25,787 nt of DNA from NCBI GenBank assembly GCA_021741285.1, contig JAIOYD010000001.1:1-25787 (forward strand), read 5' to 3'. Shown one piece after another: positions 9,076 through 18,846 of the stretch. The notes under the pieces are model-generated. The model ran no database searches. It worked only from the letters and a program-made list of their open reading frames with translations, and had not been told where the DNA came from. This stretch comes from Rickettsiaceae bacterium (lineage in GTDB: Bacteria > Pseudomonadota > Alphaproteobacteria > Rickettsiales > Rickettsiaceae). Position 1 is the first letter of the stretch. Every line of letters begins with the position of its first letter. The translations under genes and the position numbers were made by a program.

Positions 9076-10059
9076 ATGGAGTCGAGCTTAACATTTACTT
9101 TATTTGTAATTCTACTAGCTTTTATCTTTGAGTTTACTAATGGCTTTCATGATGCGGCTAATTCAATTGCAACTATTGTTGCTACCAAGGTTTTAACTCC
9201 ACTGCAAGCAGTCATATGGGCAGCTTTTTTTAATTGTGCTGCGTTTTTATTTTTCAAATTATCAGTGGCTACCACAATAGGCAACGGTCTTGTTAACCAT
9301 GATATAGTCAGTTCATCCCTGATTTTTGCAGCCTTGATTAGCGCAATCAGTTGGAATTTACTTACTTGGTATTATGGTCTTCCTTCTAGCTCTTCACATG
9401 CTTTAATTGGTGGTATTATCGGCGCAGCGATCTGCAAAGGAGGTATTTACTCGCTACAATTCTTTGGCCTAACTAAAATTATGATAGGAATATTAGTATC
9501 TCCCTTACTAGGTATATTAATAGGGTTATTCTTAGCTACTATTATTACTAAGATTTTTAACAATCCTAATAATAAGTGGTTTAAGATTTTACAACTTGCT
9601 TCGTCAGCTATGTTAAGCCTATCTCATGGCGGTAATGATGCACAAAAAACTATGGGGATTATTAGTTTACTTTTATTATCAAGCATTTATCAAGGTCAAG
9701 AATTTCATGTTCCTTCCTGGGTAGTCCTATCATGCTATGCGGTTATGGGTTGTGGCACTCTTGCTGGTGGCTGGCGAATAGTGCATACTATGGGCCAAAA
9801 AATCACCCGTTTAACTCCTATCCTCGGCTCGGCAGCAGAGACTGGAGCTACTATAGTGATTTTCGCTGCTACAAGTTTAGGAGCTCCAGTTTCAACTACT
9901 CATACTGTTACTGGGTCTATCGCAGGCGTTGGCATATCACGTGGTTCAACTGGCACTAGCTGGTCTATTATGTATAGGATCTTCTTAACTTGGCTGATCA
10001 CTATACCAGCAACTGGATTAATTGCCGCAGCTCTTATGTTTTTAGTTGAAAAATTTTAG
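9076..10059 (+). CDS. pit: PiT-family inorganic phosphate permease
   Basis: Integral inner-membrane cation-coupled phosphate transporter. The 327-aa protein carries both inverted PiT signatures: GFHDAANSIAT at residues 23-33 and SHGGNDAQKTMGI near residue 180, each in a half of about five membrane segments. C-terminal segments include the family's ETGATIVIFAATSLGAPVST-like stretch. Length is short for the family, close to compact alphaproteobacterial members without the large central loop. No PhoU-like partner gene is adjacent. Identification is secure; the exact coupling ion cannot be read from sequence. Confidence 0.95.
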   Translation: MESSLTFTLFVILLAFIFEFTNGFHDAANSIATIVATKVLTPLQAVIWAAFFNCAAFLFFKLSVATTIGNGLVNHDIVSSSLIFAALISAISWNLLTWYYGLPSSSSHALIGGIIGAAICKGGIYSLQFFGLTKIMIGILVSPLLGILIGLFLATIITKIFNNPNNKWFKILQLASSAMLSLSHGGNDAQKTMGIISLLLLSSIYQGQEFHVPSWVVLSCYAVMGCGTLAGGWRIVHTMGQKITRLTPILGSAAETGATIVIFAATSLGAPVSTTHTVTGSIAGVGISRGSTGTSWSIMYRIFLTWLITIPATGLIAAALMFLVEKF

Positions 10060-10252
10060 TTTTTGCTATTTCAATCGTTGATAATTTATCTAATTGATTT
10101 GCTTTGTAACCAGCATTAAACTTATCTTTCAGCACTGGTTGATATTGATTACAACCTTCATAAAACTCTAATATAAATAAAGAAACCCCAACCCTAGGGG
10201 CAAGAGTCAAATACGTAATTAAAATTAATATATTTAATATCTTTATTGTTGT
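10034..10252 (-). other. Start-less open frame in the pit downstream gap
   Basis: The 254-base gap 10060-10313 holds no recognised gene. On the minus strand there is a 72-codon open frame without an ATG that runs into the 3' end of pit; it reads as plausible protein (for instance ILEFYEGCNQYQPVLKDKF). A CCCTAGGG palindrome lies near 10192-10199. The open frame may be the tail of a lost gene or chance. I give it little weight. Confidence 0.15.
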
Positions 10253-10313
10253 TTATTTAATTGTATATTAGTATATTACCATTTTACATTTTTAACTTAT
10301 CGGTATTTTTACT

Positions 10314-11348
10314 ATGAAACATGTATTTTTTAACCATGAAGCTGCTGCTCTTGGAGATCTAGCAATGAATGCTAATGGCAATTGGGCTGGCAATAATATC
10401 AACTTTGCGGATAACGGGGCAGTAATCTTTGGAATAGGTGGCGCTGGTGGAGTTATTAATATTGGAGGAGGCAACATACTCAATCTTAACGAAGCACTGG
10501 TAGATAATATTTTTATTAATAATGGGGGAGCCAAAATACTCAATGCTAACGGAGCCTTTGCAATGGGTGGGGGTAACCCTGGGCATATTCCACTGGTTGA
10601 CCCTATAGTAGAAGGCGCGATTGTAGCTATAAGCAATCCAGAAACAACTAGTTTGGCTCTTTCACATTTGGAACTGAGGGATCATCAATTACAACAACTA
10701 TGCCCACATTTGTCAATAAATTCTAATATAGAATTTATTGACTTTAGCGTTAATCAAATTAGCGAAACTGGATTACACTTCTTTATCAGCTCTCCTCATG
10801 ATGTGATATCTGCTAATTTTACTGCTTGCCCAATATATATTACACACCCAGCAGTAAACCGATCAATTTATCAGTCACCACTAATCCATTGTGCAATTGG
10901 TGATGGCATTAATCTTCTAGCCCAAAGACAGGAAAATGCGACGGTTATCATGAATAGTTTATACAATTAAATACTAGACTGTTTTGATCTTGAGTCTGCT
11001 CAAGAGCGTGAAAATTTAATAAAATTTATCTTAAGTCCTAGAGCTCAAAAAGCCTTAAAATGGTTATCGCAAAATAGTGAGGAATTAGGTTTAAAGTCTG
11101 TCGGTGGAGAAAAATTTGTCTTACTCCTTAACAAATTAGCAAATGAAAATATGTTCTATCTTAAAGGAGTTTGCAAAGAATTTAGCGAAGAGTCTTTACT
11201 AACTACTTTGCCACCAGAAAATATATTTAAAATTTTATCATACTTAGAATTCAACGATATTCTTCCTAGTGACAGCCCACTCGGAGAAAATGTCGAAGTA
11301 TTAGGGAGTTTTTTCGTTGAGGAAGGTGATGAAAGCCTCTATTCTTAG
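10314..11348 (+). pseudogene. Gly/Asn-repeat, LRR-like and F-box-like protein gene split by TAA
   Basis: One frame of 344 codons, interrupted only by a TAA at 10968-10970 (codon 219). Codons 20-90 are rich in Gly, Asn and Ile with imperfect repeats (GGGNILNLNEA and GGAKILNANGA), like beta-solenoid passengers. Codons 110-185 resemble leucine-rich repeats (SHLELRDHQLQQLCPHLSIN, then IEFIDFSVNQISETGLHFF). After the stop the frame is helical and ends in an F-box-like motif LPPENIFKILSYLEFNDIL at codons 299-317. F-boxes recruit Skp1 of the eukaryotic ubiquitin ligase, and C-terminal F-boxes occur in effectors of intracellular bacteria and poxviruses, so a host-directed role is inferred. The second part has no ATG before codon 280, which argues for a nonsense mutation over two genes. 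There is no signal peptide. Confidence 0.6.
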
Positions 11349-11388
11349 AACAGATTTTCTATCAAGATTAACAAATTGATCAAAATAA

Positions 11389-11424
11389 CCTTTAGTATAA
11401 GAATCTACACTTTTATACTAAAGG
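11389..11424. terminator. Perfect 12-bp stem-loop between convergent genes
   Basis: CCTTTAGTATAA at 11389-11400 pairs perfectly with TTATACTAAAGG at 11413-11424 around a 12-base loop. It lies between the 3' ends of the F-box-like frame and the dioxygenase gene, the position of a bidirectional terminator, but neither side has a clear T-run. It could instead be a small palindromic repeat. Confidence 0.5.
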
Positions 11425-11482
11425 CGCCACCATCGTTTTCGGGAAAGTTGGATTTATAATGATCACAAATTAAACATACCGA

Positions 11483-12142
11483 TTAATCCGACATATCTGT
11501 ATAGCCTTTGATTCCAGTACCTGGAAGCACAATTTTAAAATTGTAAATACTTGTATCTATGTCGCCTAAAGCCTCAACAACCGAATCAAATTCTGGCTTA
11601 TTACTAGGCTCACTTACTTTTTTGCCATTAAGCATCACAGTGGTCTGAATTGTGCCTAACATGTAATGTTCAACGCGAATATCAACGTGTGAAGCTAGAC
11701 CAAGCATTGCGGGCGGATATGTCGTTACAAAAATAAATTCACCTTTATTATTTGTCGTTGCTGTCCCGTTACCAGTAAAAGTAAAACCACGATTTATATC
11801 TATTAAATTCTTTTTTGCAATATCTTTAAGTGGTTTATACGGGTATTTACCGTTACAGCTAGCCTGCCACATGTACACCTTAGCATCGGCAACTGGGATA
11901 CAATTTTGATCTAATACCTTTCCATATATTATTATTTTCTCTCCACAAAACATTGCTTCTTGCCCGGCTTTGCGCAGTAAATTATTAGATGACTCAAATT
12001 TCTCTGGTTCGTAATCATTCATAGTGGTCTTAGTAACCGCACAAAAATTTAGATCTCGTAGATTTTCTTCCACTTTTTCTGCATTTACTAAACTTGTAGA
12101 AAAAATAACAAAAACAGATAAAGCTAGCTTAAAATGATTCAT
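11483..12142 (-). CDS. Exported intradiol-dioxygenase-like protein
   Basis: A 219-aa protein with a Sec signal peptide (cleavage expected after LVNA, residue 21) and the beta-sandwich of the protocatechuate/catechol intradiol dioxygenases. Recognisable segments are IYGKVLDQNCIPVADAKVYM (72-91), NGKYPYKP near 100, the turn FTGNGTATTNNKGEFIFVTT (122-141) and SHVDIRVEH (151-159). The iron site normally uses two Tyr and an H-x-H pair. Here Tyr100 or 102 and Tyr142 are possible ligands, but the H-x-H reads H152-V-D154. Homologues annotated as secreted protocatechuate dioxygenases occur in Rickettsia without the rest of that pathway. The natural substrate is unknown, and loss of ring-cleaving activity is possible. 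Confidence 0.75.
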   Translation of the reverse strand: MNHFKLALSVFVIFSTSLVNAEKVEENLRDLNFCAVTKTTMNDYEPEKFESSNNLLRKAGQEAMFCGEKIIIYGKVLDQNCIPVADAKVYMWQASCNGKYPYKPLKDIAKKNLIDINRGFTFTGNGTATTNNKGEFIFVTTYPPAMLGLASHVDIRVEHYMLGTIQTTVMLNGKKVSEPSNKPEFDSVVEALGDIDTSIYNFKIVLPGTGIKGYTDMSD

Positions 12143-12166
12143 AATTACTACCTAAAAAAATAATTC

Positions 12167-12194
12167 GTAATATGTGTCTATCCACTTAAGTCAA
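12167..12194 (-). promoter_or_regulatory. Possible promoter of the dioxygenase-like gene
   Basis: On the minus strand TTGACT (12189-12194) is followed after 16 bases by TATTAC (12167-12172). This is 25 bases above the ATG, and an AGGTAG ribosome-binding site lies between. It implies the gene has a transcript separate from sdhA. Confidence 0.4.
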
Positions 12195-12267
12195 AGAACA
12201 GAAGTGATATACTATAATTAGACAATATCAAACTTCTCTAAAGATAGATAGCCCACCTGATTTTCTA

Positions 12268-14016
12268 TCAGTAGTTTCTCTTTTCTGGTTGATAAAAATC
12301 CACATTATCTTTGCTGAGTCTGATAGGTCTTAAGAATAAAGAAGAATTTTTCTGTACCAAACAAATAGTATGTCCCCAATATTTTGGATTGATTTGTATA
12401 AAATCATCTCTCCAATGAGCTCCCCGACTTTCTTCTCTCCATAGCGCTGACTCTATAGTGGCCCTAGCAGATAAAATCATATTACCAAGCTCTAAATAAT
12501 GTTGAAGCAACATATTCCAATGCAGTGACTTATCTTTAATACCAGCCTTATAATACTCCTCCTCTATCTCCTTAATATCTTTTAAGGCTTGAATAAGCCC
12601 CTCATGCGTCCTAAATACCCCTACATACTTACTCATAATTCTTTTTAATTGCTGTGTCATTAACTCAATATCGCAAGCTTTTTTAGTAAAAATCTTTTTA
12701 AACTTATTGATATTCTTATGCCCTATTGAACTAGAAAATTCTTGGGTATCTTTATTTTGCAAAGAATCTACTGCTTTTTTTGCAAAAACAATAAGATCAA
12801 GCAATGAATTACAGCCCAAGCGCCCAGCACCATGCACGGAAATACAAGCAGCTTCACCTATCGCATATAGAGAATCAATTTTATGCTCTCCTTGTCCATC
12901 ATACTTAATAACCTGACAATTGTTATTAGTTGGGATACCTCCCATATTATAATGAGCTGCGGGAGCAATAGGTATAAGATCTACACTGGCATTAATTTTA
13001 GCAAACTCCGTGCAATTCTCAAAAACAGTTGGTAATGTTTCAATTATTTCAGCTTCTGATAAATGCCTTAAATCAAGAAAGATATGGTCCTGATTTTTAC
13101 CACATCCTCGCCCTTCACTTATTTCAGTTGCAATTGCCCTAGCAACAATATCTCTGGCAGCAAGCTCTTTAAATTTAGGAGCATATTTGAGCATAAATCT
13201 CTCTCCAAAAGAATTAATTAACATCCCTCCTGCTGATCTTGCGGCTTCAGTAATCAAAACTCCTACTCTATAAAGAGCTGTGGGATGAAATTGAACAAAC
13301 TCCATATCCTGCAAAGGAATACCTACTCTAGCTACTAGCCCATTGCCATCCCCAGTACACACAGCAGAAGATGTGGCAGTCTCATATATCTGACTACATC
13401 CCCCTGTAGCAATTATAGTATTTTTTGCATTAATTATGTTTATGACACCATTTTCTATATCCCAACACACTGCTCCATAACATTGATTGTGCTCATAAAG
13501 CAAATCTAGGACAAAATTATAATTATGGAATGCAACGTTTCTGGTAAGGGCTTCCTCATAAAGCTTATGCATTATTGAATGCCCTGTACGATCTTTTGCA
13601 AAGCAAGCGCGGTGAGCAAAGGTTCCCTTGCCATATTCTGTGCTCTGACCACCATATATTTTTTGATCAATAGTACCGTCTTTTATTCGATCAAATTGAA
13701 CTCCTAGCTCGCTTAGCATGTTTATCACTTCTGGAGCAGATTGACACATTTCTTCAACTGAATCTTGATCAGCCAACCAATCAGAGGCTTTTATAGTATC
13801 GTAGGCGTGCCAACGCCAATCATCTGGAGTAATGTTTCCAAGACTTGCATTAATTCCCCCTTGGGCAGCTATGGTATGGCTTTTTAGTGGGTGAACCTTA
13901 CTTACAACAGCTACCTTTAACTCTCTTCTAGTTGCAAAAATTGCAGCTGCCAATCCAGAACCTCCTGAACCAACAATTAGCACATCATAAAAATGATTCT
14001 TTACTTCTAAATCCAT
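12268..14016 (-). CDS. sdhA: Succinate dehydrogenase flavoprotein subunit (SdhA/FrdA family)
   Basis: FAD-bearing catalytic subunit that oxidises succinate to fumarate in complex II. Seen from the ATG at 14016 (582 aa): Rossmann motif GSGGSG at 16-21, covalent-FAD His47 in [29 protein letters not shown], the catalytic [19 protein letters not shown] and RDIVAR segments, [12 protein letters not shown] and [10 protein letters not shown] near the C-terminal third. All expected catalytic His, Glu and Arg positions look present, but several flanking residues differ from canonical SdhA (RGEGG reads RSAGG; ANRLG reads AGRLG). A TTG 12 codons upstream is in frame but less likely as start. No sdhB, sdhC or sdhD is adjacent, so it is either a detached sdhA or a paralogue. 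Confidence 0.85.
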   Translation of the reverse strand: MDLEVKNHFYDVLIVGSGGSGLAAAIFATRRELKVAVVSKVHPLKSHTIAAQGGINASLGNITPDDWRWHAYDTIKASDWLADQDSVEEMCQSAPEVINMLSELGVQFDRIKDGTIDQKIYGGQSTEYGKGTFAHRACFAKDRTGHSIMHKLYEEALTRNVAFHNYNFVLDLLYEHNQCYGAVCWDIENGVINIINAKNTIIATGGCSQIYETATSSAVCTGDGNGLVARVGIPLQDMEFVQFHPTALYRVGVLITEAARSAGGMLINSFGERFMLKYAPKFKELAARDIVARAIATEISEGRGCGKNQDHIFLDLRHLSEAEIIETLPTVFENCTEFAKINASVDLIPIAPAAHYNMGGIPTNNNCQVIKYDGQGEHKIDSLYAIGEAACISVHGAGRLGCNSLLDLIVFAKKAVDSLQNKDTQEFSSSIGHKNINKFKKIFTKKACDIELMTQQLKRIMSKYVGVFRTHEGLIQALKDIKEIEEEYYKAGIKDKSLHWNMLLQHYLELGNMILSARATIESALWREESRGAHWRDDFIQINPKYWGHTICLVQKNSSLFLRPIRLSKDNVDFYQPEKRNY

Positions 14017-14100
14017 ATAAATATTGTTCAATCTTGAATCTTTAGCATTCAATTGTTATAGTTTGTGCTATTAGATATATATATAACATTACATAAAATT

Positions 14101-15126
14101 ATGCAAAAATTTCTAACACTAATTATCACGGGCGGGATCATTTATATGATATTTCAACAGAGCATAAGCTCTATGAAACCCCCAGAGCACCTACAAAAAC
14201 CGGGAACTACGAGTGAAGAACAAAAACCAGCTGAGTTTAGCGGAAATTTTATTGAAAAAACTATCTCTAGTGTTCTATTGAATGTTTTAAAAACTGACGA
14301 AGGAAGATTATTCCTTGAAAGCCTTATTCAACCGATGAATAAGGTAGTGGCTGGTTCTGGCAACGGTTTTGAAATGAACAGCGATAAATTTATCAATGCC
14401 TTATTCAAGATAAACACTTTTGGTGATGGAGAAAAAGGGCCAGCTTCTTGTGGGCATATCGTTACAATTCAGTATAAAATACTATCTTTAACAAATAGCA
14501 TTCTTGAAGAAAATACGGCTACATTTCCCCTTGGCTCTAATAAGATAGCTCCAGGATTAGATGCGGTAATTGTTGGCATGAAGACTGGCCAGACTCGTCA
14601 CGCAACTATTTCTAGCAAATATTTCCCAGAAACTTCTTCTAATAAATTGAGCTCCTTTAAGGTCAATATACTGCTGAAAGAAATAATGCCAGAAAATTTT
14701 ATCGATGATACTGTTAAAATATTCGATGACCAACTATCTTATAGAGTACCTCTTTTTTGTGGCGGAAAAGCAGTTTATGACGCAAAAATAACCAAACTTA
14801 GTGATGGGAAAGTTATTTATAATTCTGTTGATACTGGTACAAAAATTACTATGCAAATAGGTAATTTAGTTTATCCGATGATTTTTTCTCATGCCTTGCA
14901 TAACAAAATTCCTGTGGGAAATAGAACCGTGATCACTAAAGGGAAATTCTTTAAATCCTACGCGTCAAATTTTAGCACTATATTTCCAGAAACTATGCTG
15001 CCTGAGAATGAATATTTTATGCTTGAGTTCTTTAATTTTGAAAACCAAATGCCTACGCCACAAACAACGCTTGACCAAATTCAAGGATTACAACAGCAAC
15101 AGAATAGTATTACTATAGCGCCTTAG
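14101..15126 (+). CDS. Membrane-anchored protein with two FKBP-like domains
   Basis: I start at the ATG at 14101 (341 aa); a GTG at 14065 is in frame but adds only 12 residues that read through the likely promoter. Residues 1-20 are one membrane anchor or uncleaved signal. After a linker, a first FKBP-like domain (GPASCGHIVTIQYKILSL..., then PLGSNKIAPGLDAVIVGMKTGQTRHATI) is recognisable by the order of its strands and the G-hydrophobic-P-G-L turn, and a second, more divergent one follows from about residue 210 (VPLFCGGKAVYDAKITKL). FKBPs are peptidyl-prolyl isomerases or chaperones; here the active-site aromatics are poorly kept, so folding-helper function is inferred. The C-terminus is Gln-rich. 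Convergent with uvrA. Confidence 0.6.
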   Translation: MQKFLTLIITGGIIYMIFQQSISSMKPPEHLQKPGTTSEEQKPAEFSGNFIEKTISSVLLNVLKTDEGRLFLESLIQPMNKVVAGSGNGFEMNSDKFINALFKINTFGDGEKGPASCGHIVTIQYKILSLTNSILEENTATFPLGSNKIAPGLDAVIVGMKTGQTRHATISSKYFPETSSNKLSSFKVNILLKEIMPENFIDDTVKIFDDQLSYRVPLFCGGKAVYDAKITKLSDGKVIYNSVDTGTKITMQIGNLVYPMIFSHALHNKIPVGNRTVITKGKFFKSYASNFSTIFPETMLPENEYFMLEFFNFENQMPTPQTTLDQIQGLQQQQNSITIAP

Positions 15127-15222
15127 TTTTTCATCAAAGGACGATATATAAAAATGAGATGACAATCAAATGCACTCCTAAAACAAAGTGTTTAAAATTG
15201 GCAAATTATGTTCAAGATGTGG

Positions 15223-15363
15223 GCTTCTTCGGAAACTCACTACCAGAGAGCGAATGCAAGAAGCATACAGAGCGGAAAACCGGAATGTACATAAAGTACA
15301 TGAGGATTTGAGCACCGGAGTGACAAAGCAGGCGCCTTTGGGAGTAGAGTTTCCGAAGAAGTC
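15223..15363. repeat. GC-rich element bounded by a perfect 15-bp inverted repeat
   Basis: The arms are CTTCTTCGGAAACTC at 15224-15238 and its exact reverse complement at 15347-15361. The core includes smaller dyads, for example TGTAC/GTACA around ATAAA near 15278-15291 and CCGG motifs on both sides of it. By hand count 68 of 140 bases in 15221-15360 are G or C (about 49%), well above its surroundings. The right arm ends 1 base before the uvrA stop codon. Size, symmetry and composition fit a small non-autonomous palindromic or MITE-like repeat of the sort common in Rickettsiales. Open frames here (such as a 64-codon one on the plus strand) are taken as incidental. Confidence 0.65.
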
Positions 15364-18251
15364 TATTGTTCGTTCAAATTAAATGCATTTGTACGGCTTA
15401 TACACTGCTTTAAGTACCTTCCAGTATGACTTTCATTACAAGCAGCAACTACTTCAGGGGTACCTTCAACCACTATCAACCCGCCTTTATCACCCCCTTC
15501 CGGTCCAATATCAATAATATAATCCGCTGTTTTAATTACTTCCATATTATGCTCAATGACAACCACTGTGTTACCTTTATCAACCAATATATGCAAAACC
15601 TTAAGTAGTTTTTTAATGTCGTCAACGTGTAATCCAGTGGTGGGCTCATCTAGAATATAAAGAGTCTTGCCTGTTGAGCGCTTTGAAAGTTCTTTAGCTA
15701 GTTTTACTCTCTGAGCTTCCCCCCCAGACAAAGTTGTTGCAGATTGACCAATTTTAATGTAACCAAGTCCTACCTCTTTAAGGGTAGCAAGTTTTTCAAA
15801 TATTGCCGGCACTTTTTTGAAGAACTCAGTAGCATCTTCAACAGTCATATCAAGCACATCAGCAATATTTTTGCCGTTATATTTTACTTCTAAGGTTTCC
15901 CGATTATAACGCTTACTATTACAAACATCGCAGTTTATATAAACATCAGGCAAAAAATGCATTTCTATTTTAACTAAACCATCACCTTGACAGGCTTCAC
16001 AGCGACCACCTTTAACATTAAAGGAAAAGCGTCCAACTTTATATCCCCTAATTTTTGATTCTGGTAGATCTGTAAACCAATCACGAATTGGCGTAAAAGC
16101 TCCGGTGTAGGTAGCTGGATTTGACCTAGGAGTTCTACCAATAGGTGACTGATTAATATCAATTACTTTATCTATATATTCAAGACCAGTAATCGACTTA
16201 TACTCTCCTGGATAAATTTTAGAAGTAGGTTCCAGATACTTAAGAGCTGCTTTATAGAACGTATGAATTACAAGACTAGACTTACCGCTACCAGAAACAC
16301 CCGTTATTGCAGTAAATGTACCAAGCTTAATAGTCATGGTCAAATTTTGTAGGTTATTTACATCGGCACCTGTCAAAACTATTTGCTTTCCAGCGTGTCC
16401 TTCTCTTATTTTATCAGGGATTGAAATATATTTCTTACCACTCAGATACTGCCCAGTTATACTATCAGCAACTTTCATTATTTCCTCGGGAGTACCTTGT
16501 GCAATAATTCTTCCACCATGAATTCCAGCACCAGGACCCACATCAATTATATGCTCAGACTCAAGCATCGTTTCATCGTCATGCTCAACAACAATGACAG
16601 TATTACCAAGGTCACGTAAGTTCTTAAGAGTGGCAATAAGACGAGCATTATCACGCTGATGCAAACCAATAGATGGTTCATCAAGAACATACAAAACTCC
16701 ACTCAACCCACACCCAATCTGTGAAGCAAGCCTTATTCTCTGACTCTCTCCTCCAGAAAGAGTTCCTGATTCTCTAGACAGGCTTAAATAATCCAGCCCT
16801 ACATTATTGAGAAATCTCAATCTCTCTTGAATCTCTTTGATCACCCTGCTAGCAATTTGCTTTTGCTTTGCATTTAATTTTGAGTCAATATTATCAAACC
16901 AATGCTGCGCTTCATGAATTGTTTTAGAAGCAACCTGACCAATATTAAGATTATCAATTTTTACGCACAAAGATTCTTGTTTAAGCCTATAACCATTACA
17001 TATAGAACAACTATGCTTTGACATAAATCGATGTAGTTCTTCTCGCATCCAAACAGCATCCGTTTTTTTATATTTTACCTCTAGACTAGGTATAATACCT
17101 GCAAAAATTTGATTAATAACATCGCTTTTCCTGTCGTCATTATACTCAAAACTTATAATTTCCTCGCCTGAGCCATAAAATAAGATTTTTCTTACTTTTT
17201 CAGAAAGTTGTGAAAATGGAGTAGAAAGCTTAAACTGGTAATGTTTTGCAAGCGATTCAAGCGTGTCTATAAAAAACTTTGAAGATGATTTGCTCCAAGG
17301 AACGATTGCTCCTTCTTTTATACTAAGAGCGTAATTTGGCACAATAAGTTGTTCATCAAAGAAAGATTCTTTACCTATTCCTTCGCATGCGCTACAAGCT
17401 CCAAATGGGCTATTAAACGAAAAAATTCTCGGCTCAATCTCTTCCAATTGGAAGCCAGATTCTGGGCAAGAATATTTTTCTGAAAGAATAATGCGTTCCC
17501 CATTTTGGTATTGGCTATCATGCTTTTCTGGCATCGAAGAAATTTCGATATAAGTAACACCTTCGCCAAGCGCTAAAGAAGCTTCTAGACTTTCTGCCAC
17601 CCTATTTCCAAGCGAGTCAGAAATGACTAGCCTATCGATGACAACTTCTATCGTGTGCTTTTTATTTTTATCAATTTTAGGTAGTTCATCAAGGTTACAA
17701 AGTTCGCCATCAAGATATATCCTTTGATATCCATGCTTTACTAAATTAACTATTTCTCTTCTAAATTCACCTTTTTGACCGCGTATCATTGGAGAAAGAA
17801 TATATAATTTAGTTCCATCTGGTAAGCCATTCACTATGTCTACCATCTCAGAAATTGACTGGCTTTTTATTGGCAATCCCGTAGCGGGTGAGTAGGGAAC
17901 TCCAATTCTGGCATACAATAATCTTAAGTAATCATAAATTTCAGTAATAGTTCCTACTGTTGATCTAGGGTTTTTAGATGTGGTTTTTTGGTCAATAGCA
18001 ATAGATGGAGAAAGGCCCGATATGGATTCGACATTTGGCTTGTTTTGTAGGTGCAAAAACTGCCTAGCATACGATGACAGGCTCTCAACATAACGTCTTT
18101 GACCTTCAGCATATATAGTGTCAAAAGCAAGTGATGATTTGCCTGATCCACTAAGACCGGTAATAACAACAAATTTATTTCTAGGTATATCAACATTAAT
18201 ATCCTTGAGATTGTGCTCTTTTGCACCCCTTACTTTGATATATTCTTGCAT
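15363..18251 (-). CDS. uvrA: Excinuclease ABC subunit A
   Basis: Damage-recognition ATPase of nucleotide excision repair; a dimer loads UvrB onto lesions. The 962-aa product has two ABC ATPase modules: Walker [10 protein letters not shown] near residue 32 and GVSGSGKSS near 640, signatures [12 protein letters not shown] and [15 protein letters not shown], and Walker B LDEPS and LDEPTTGL. The C-terminal zinc module is complete (CEAC near 735, CDVC about 20 residues on). The first module reads CPESG where gammaproteobacteria have CPxCG, followed by CSAC, a variation I believe common in alphaproteobacteria. The ATG at 18251 follows a good promoter. Convergent with the FKBP gene, with a repeat element at its 3' edge. 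Confidence 0.98.
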   Translation of the reverse strand: MQEYIKVRGAKEHNLKDINVDIPRNKFVVITGLSGSGKSSLAFDTIYAEGQRRYVESLSSYARQFLHLQNKPNVESISGLSPSIAIDQKTTSKNPRSTVGTITEIYDYLRLLYARIGVPYSPATGLPIKSQSISEMVDIVNGLPDGTKLYILSPMIRGQKGEFRREIVNLVKHGYQRIYLDGELCNLDELPKIDKNKKHTIEVVIDRLVISDSLGNRVAESLEASLALGEGVTYIEISSMPEKHDSQYQNGERIILSEKYSCPESGFQLEEIEPRIFSFNSPFGACSACEGIGKESFFDEQLIVPNYALSIKEGAIVPWSKSSSKFFIDTLESLAKHYQFKLSTPFSQLSEKVRKILFYGSGEEIISFEYNDDRKSDVINQIFAGIIPSLEVKYKKTDAVWMREELHRFMSKHSCSICNGYRLKQESLCVKIDNLNIGQVASKTIHEAQHWFDNIDSKLNAKQKQIASRVIKEIQERLRFLNNVGLDYLSLSRESGTLSGGESQRIRLASQIGCGLSGVLYVLDEPSIGLHQRDNARLIATLKNLRDLGNTVIVVEHDDETMLESEHIIDVGPGAGIHGGRIIAQGTPEEIMKVADSITGQYLSGKKYISIPDKIREGHAGKQIVLTGADVNNLQNLTMTIKLGTFTAITGVSGSGKSSLVIHTFYKAALKYLEPTSKIYPGEYKSITGLEYIDKVIDINQSPIGRTPRSNPATYTGAFTPIRDWFTDLPESKIRGYKVGRFSFNVKGGRCEACQGDGLVKIEMHFLPDVYINCDVCNSKRYNRETLEVKYNGKNIADVLDMTVEDATEFFKKVPAIFEKLATLKEVGLGYIKIGQSATTLSGGEAQRVKLAKELSKRSTGKTLYILDEPTTGLHVDDIKKLLKVLHILVDKGNTVVVIEHNMEVIKTADYIIDIGPEGGDKGGLIVVEGTPEVVAACNESHTGRYLKQCISRTNAFNLNEQ

Positions 18252-18283
18252 AAGCCTCTTGACTCGAACTCAGGTTGTTTAGT

Positions 18284-18313
18284 ATTATAGGCCTTAGGAG
18301 CAAGTTATTGCAA
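18284..18313 (-). promoter_or_regulatory. Probable uvrA promoter
   Basis: On the minus strand a perfect -10 TATAAT (18284-18289) lies 18 bases after TTGCAA (18308-18313), with the uvrA ATG 33 bases below. The -35 region sits in a small dyad ATTGC-AATA-GCAAT (18307-18320). No SOS box is evident. Confidence 0.6.
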
Positions 18314-18402
18314 TAGCAATTTGCATTATATTCTTCTTGGATGAGAGAATATTATATGATATAGCTTGTATTTATATTTGATAATTTTTCGATGGTTTTG
18401 CA

Positions 18403-18846
18403 ATGGCAGGCAGTCTAAATAAAGTAACTCTAATTGGTAATTTGGGTAAAGATCCAGAAATAAGAACTACAAATGATGGCCGCGAGCTGGCTAATTTTAG
18501 TCTTGCTACAAGCGAGAGTTGGAAAGATAAAGTCACTGGTGAGAAAAAAGATAAAACTGAATGGCACAGAGTTGTAGTCTTTAACGAAGGATTAGTCCGC
18601 GTTATAAAAAGCTATGTAAAAAAAGGAAGCAAACTTTACATTGAAGGTCAACTCCAAACTAGAAAGTGGGTAGATAACGAAAATCAAGAGCGTTACACTA
18701 CTGAAATAGTACTTCAAAATTACAATTCTAGCTTAATATTACTTGATACAAAAGGGGAAACTTCAGGTGAGTCTTATGCAGAAGGTAACCCTAAACAACA
18801 TGTAAATTTTGATAATAGTGATCTAGATGATGAAATACCTTTCTAA
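18403..18846 (+). CDS. ssb: Single-stranded DNA-binding protein
   Basis: Cytosolic protein that coats single-stranded DNA in replication, recombination and repair. The 147-aa product has the OB fold at residues 1-110 (LNKVTLIGNLGKDPEIR, LATSESWKD, TEWHRVVVFN, YVKKGSKLYIEGQLQTRKW) and a short disordered linker ending in the acidic partner-binding tip DDEIPF. The linker is short compared with the 170-180 aa proteins of larger genomes. Its last 20 bases overlap the start of the next gene in another frame, which suggests translational coupling. It is divergent from uvrA. Confidence 0.97.
   Translation: MAGSLNKVTLIGNLGKDPEIRTTNDGRELANFSLATSESWKDKVTGEKKDKTEWHRVVVFNEGLVRVIKSYVKKGSKLYIEGQLQTRKWVDNENQERYTTEIVLQNYNSSLILLDTKGETSGESYAEGNPKQHVNFDNSDLDDEIPF

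Noticed and set aside
15188..15382. Open frame of 64 codons on the plus strand
   Set aside because: It is almost wholly the inverted-repeat element and runs antisense into the uvrA 3' end; better explained as repeat sequence.
18252..18402. LexA/SOS box between uvrA and ssb
   Set aside because: A GAAC-N7-GTTT-like string near 18267 does not match the alphaproteobacterial GTTC-N7-GTTC direct repeat, and no lexA evidence is present.
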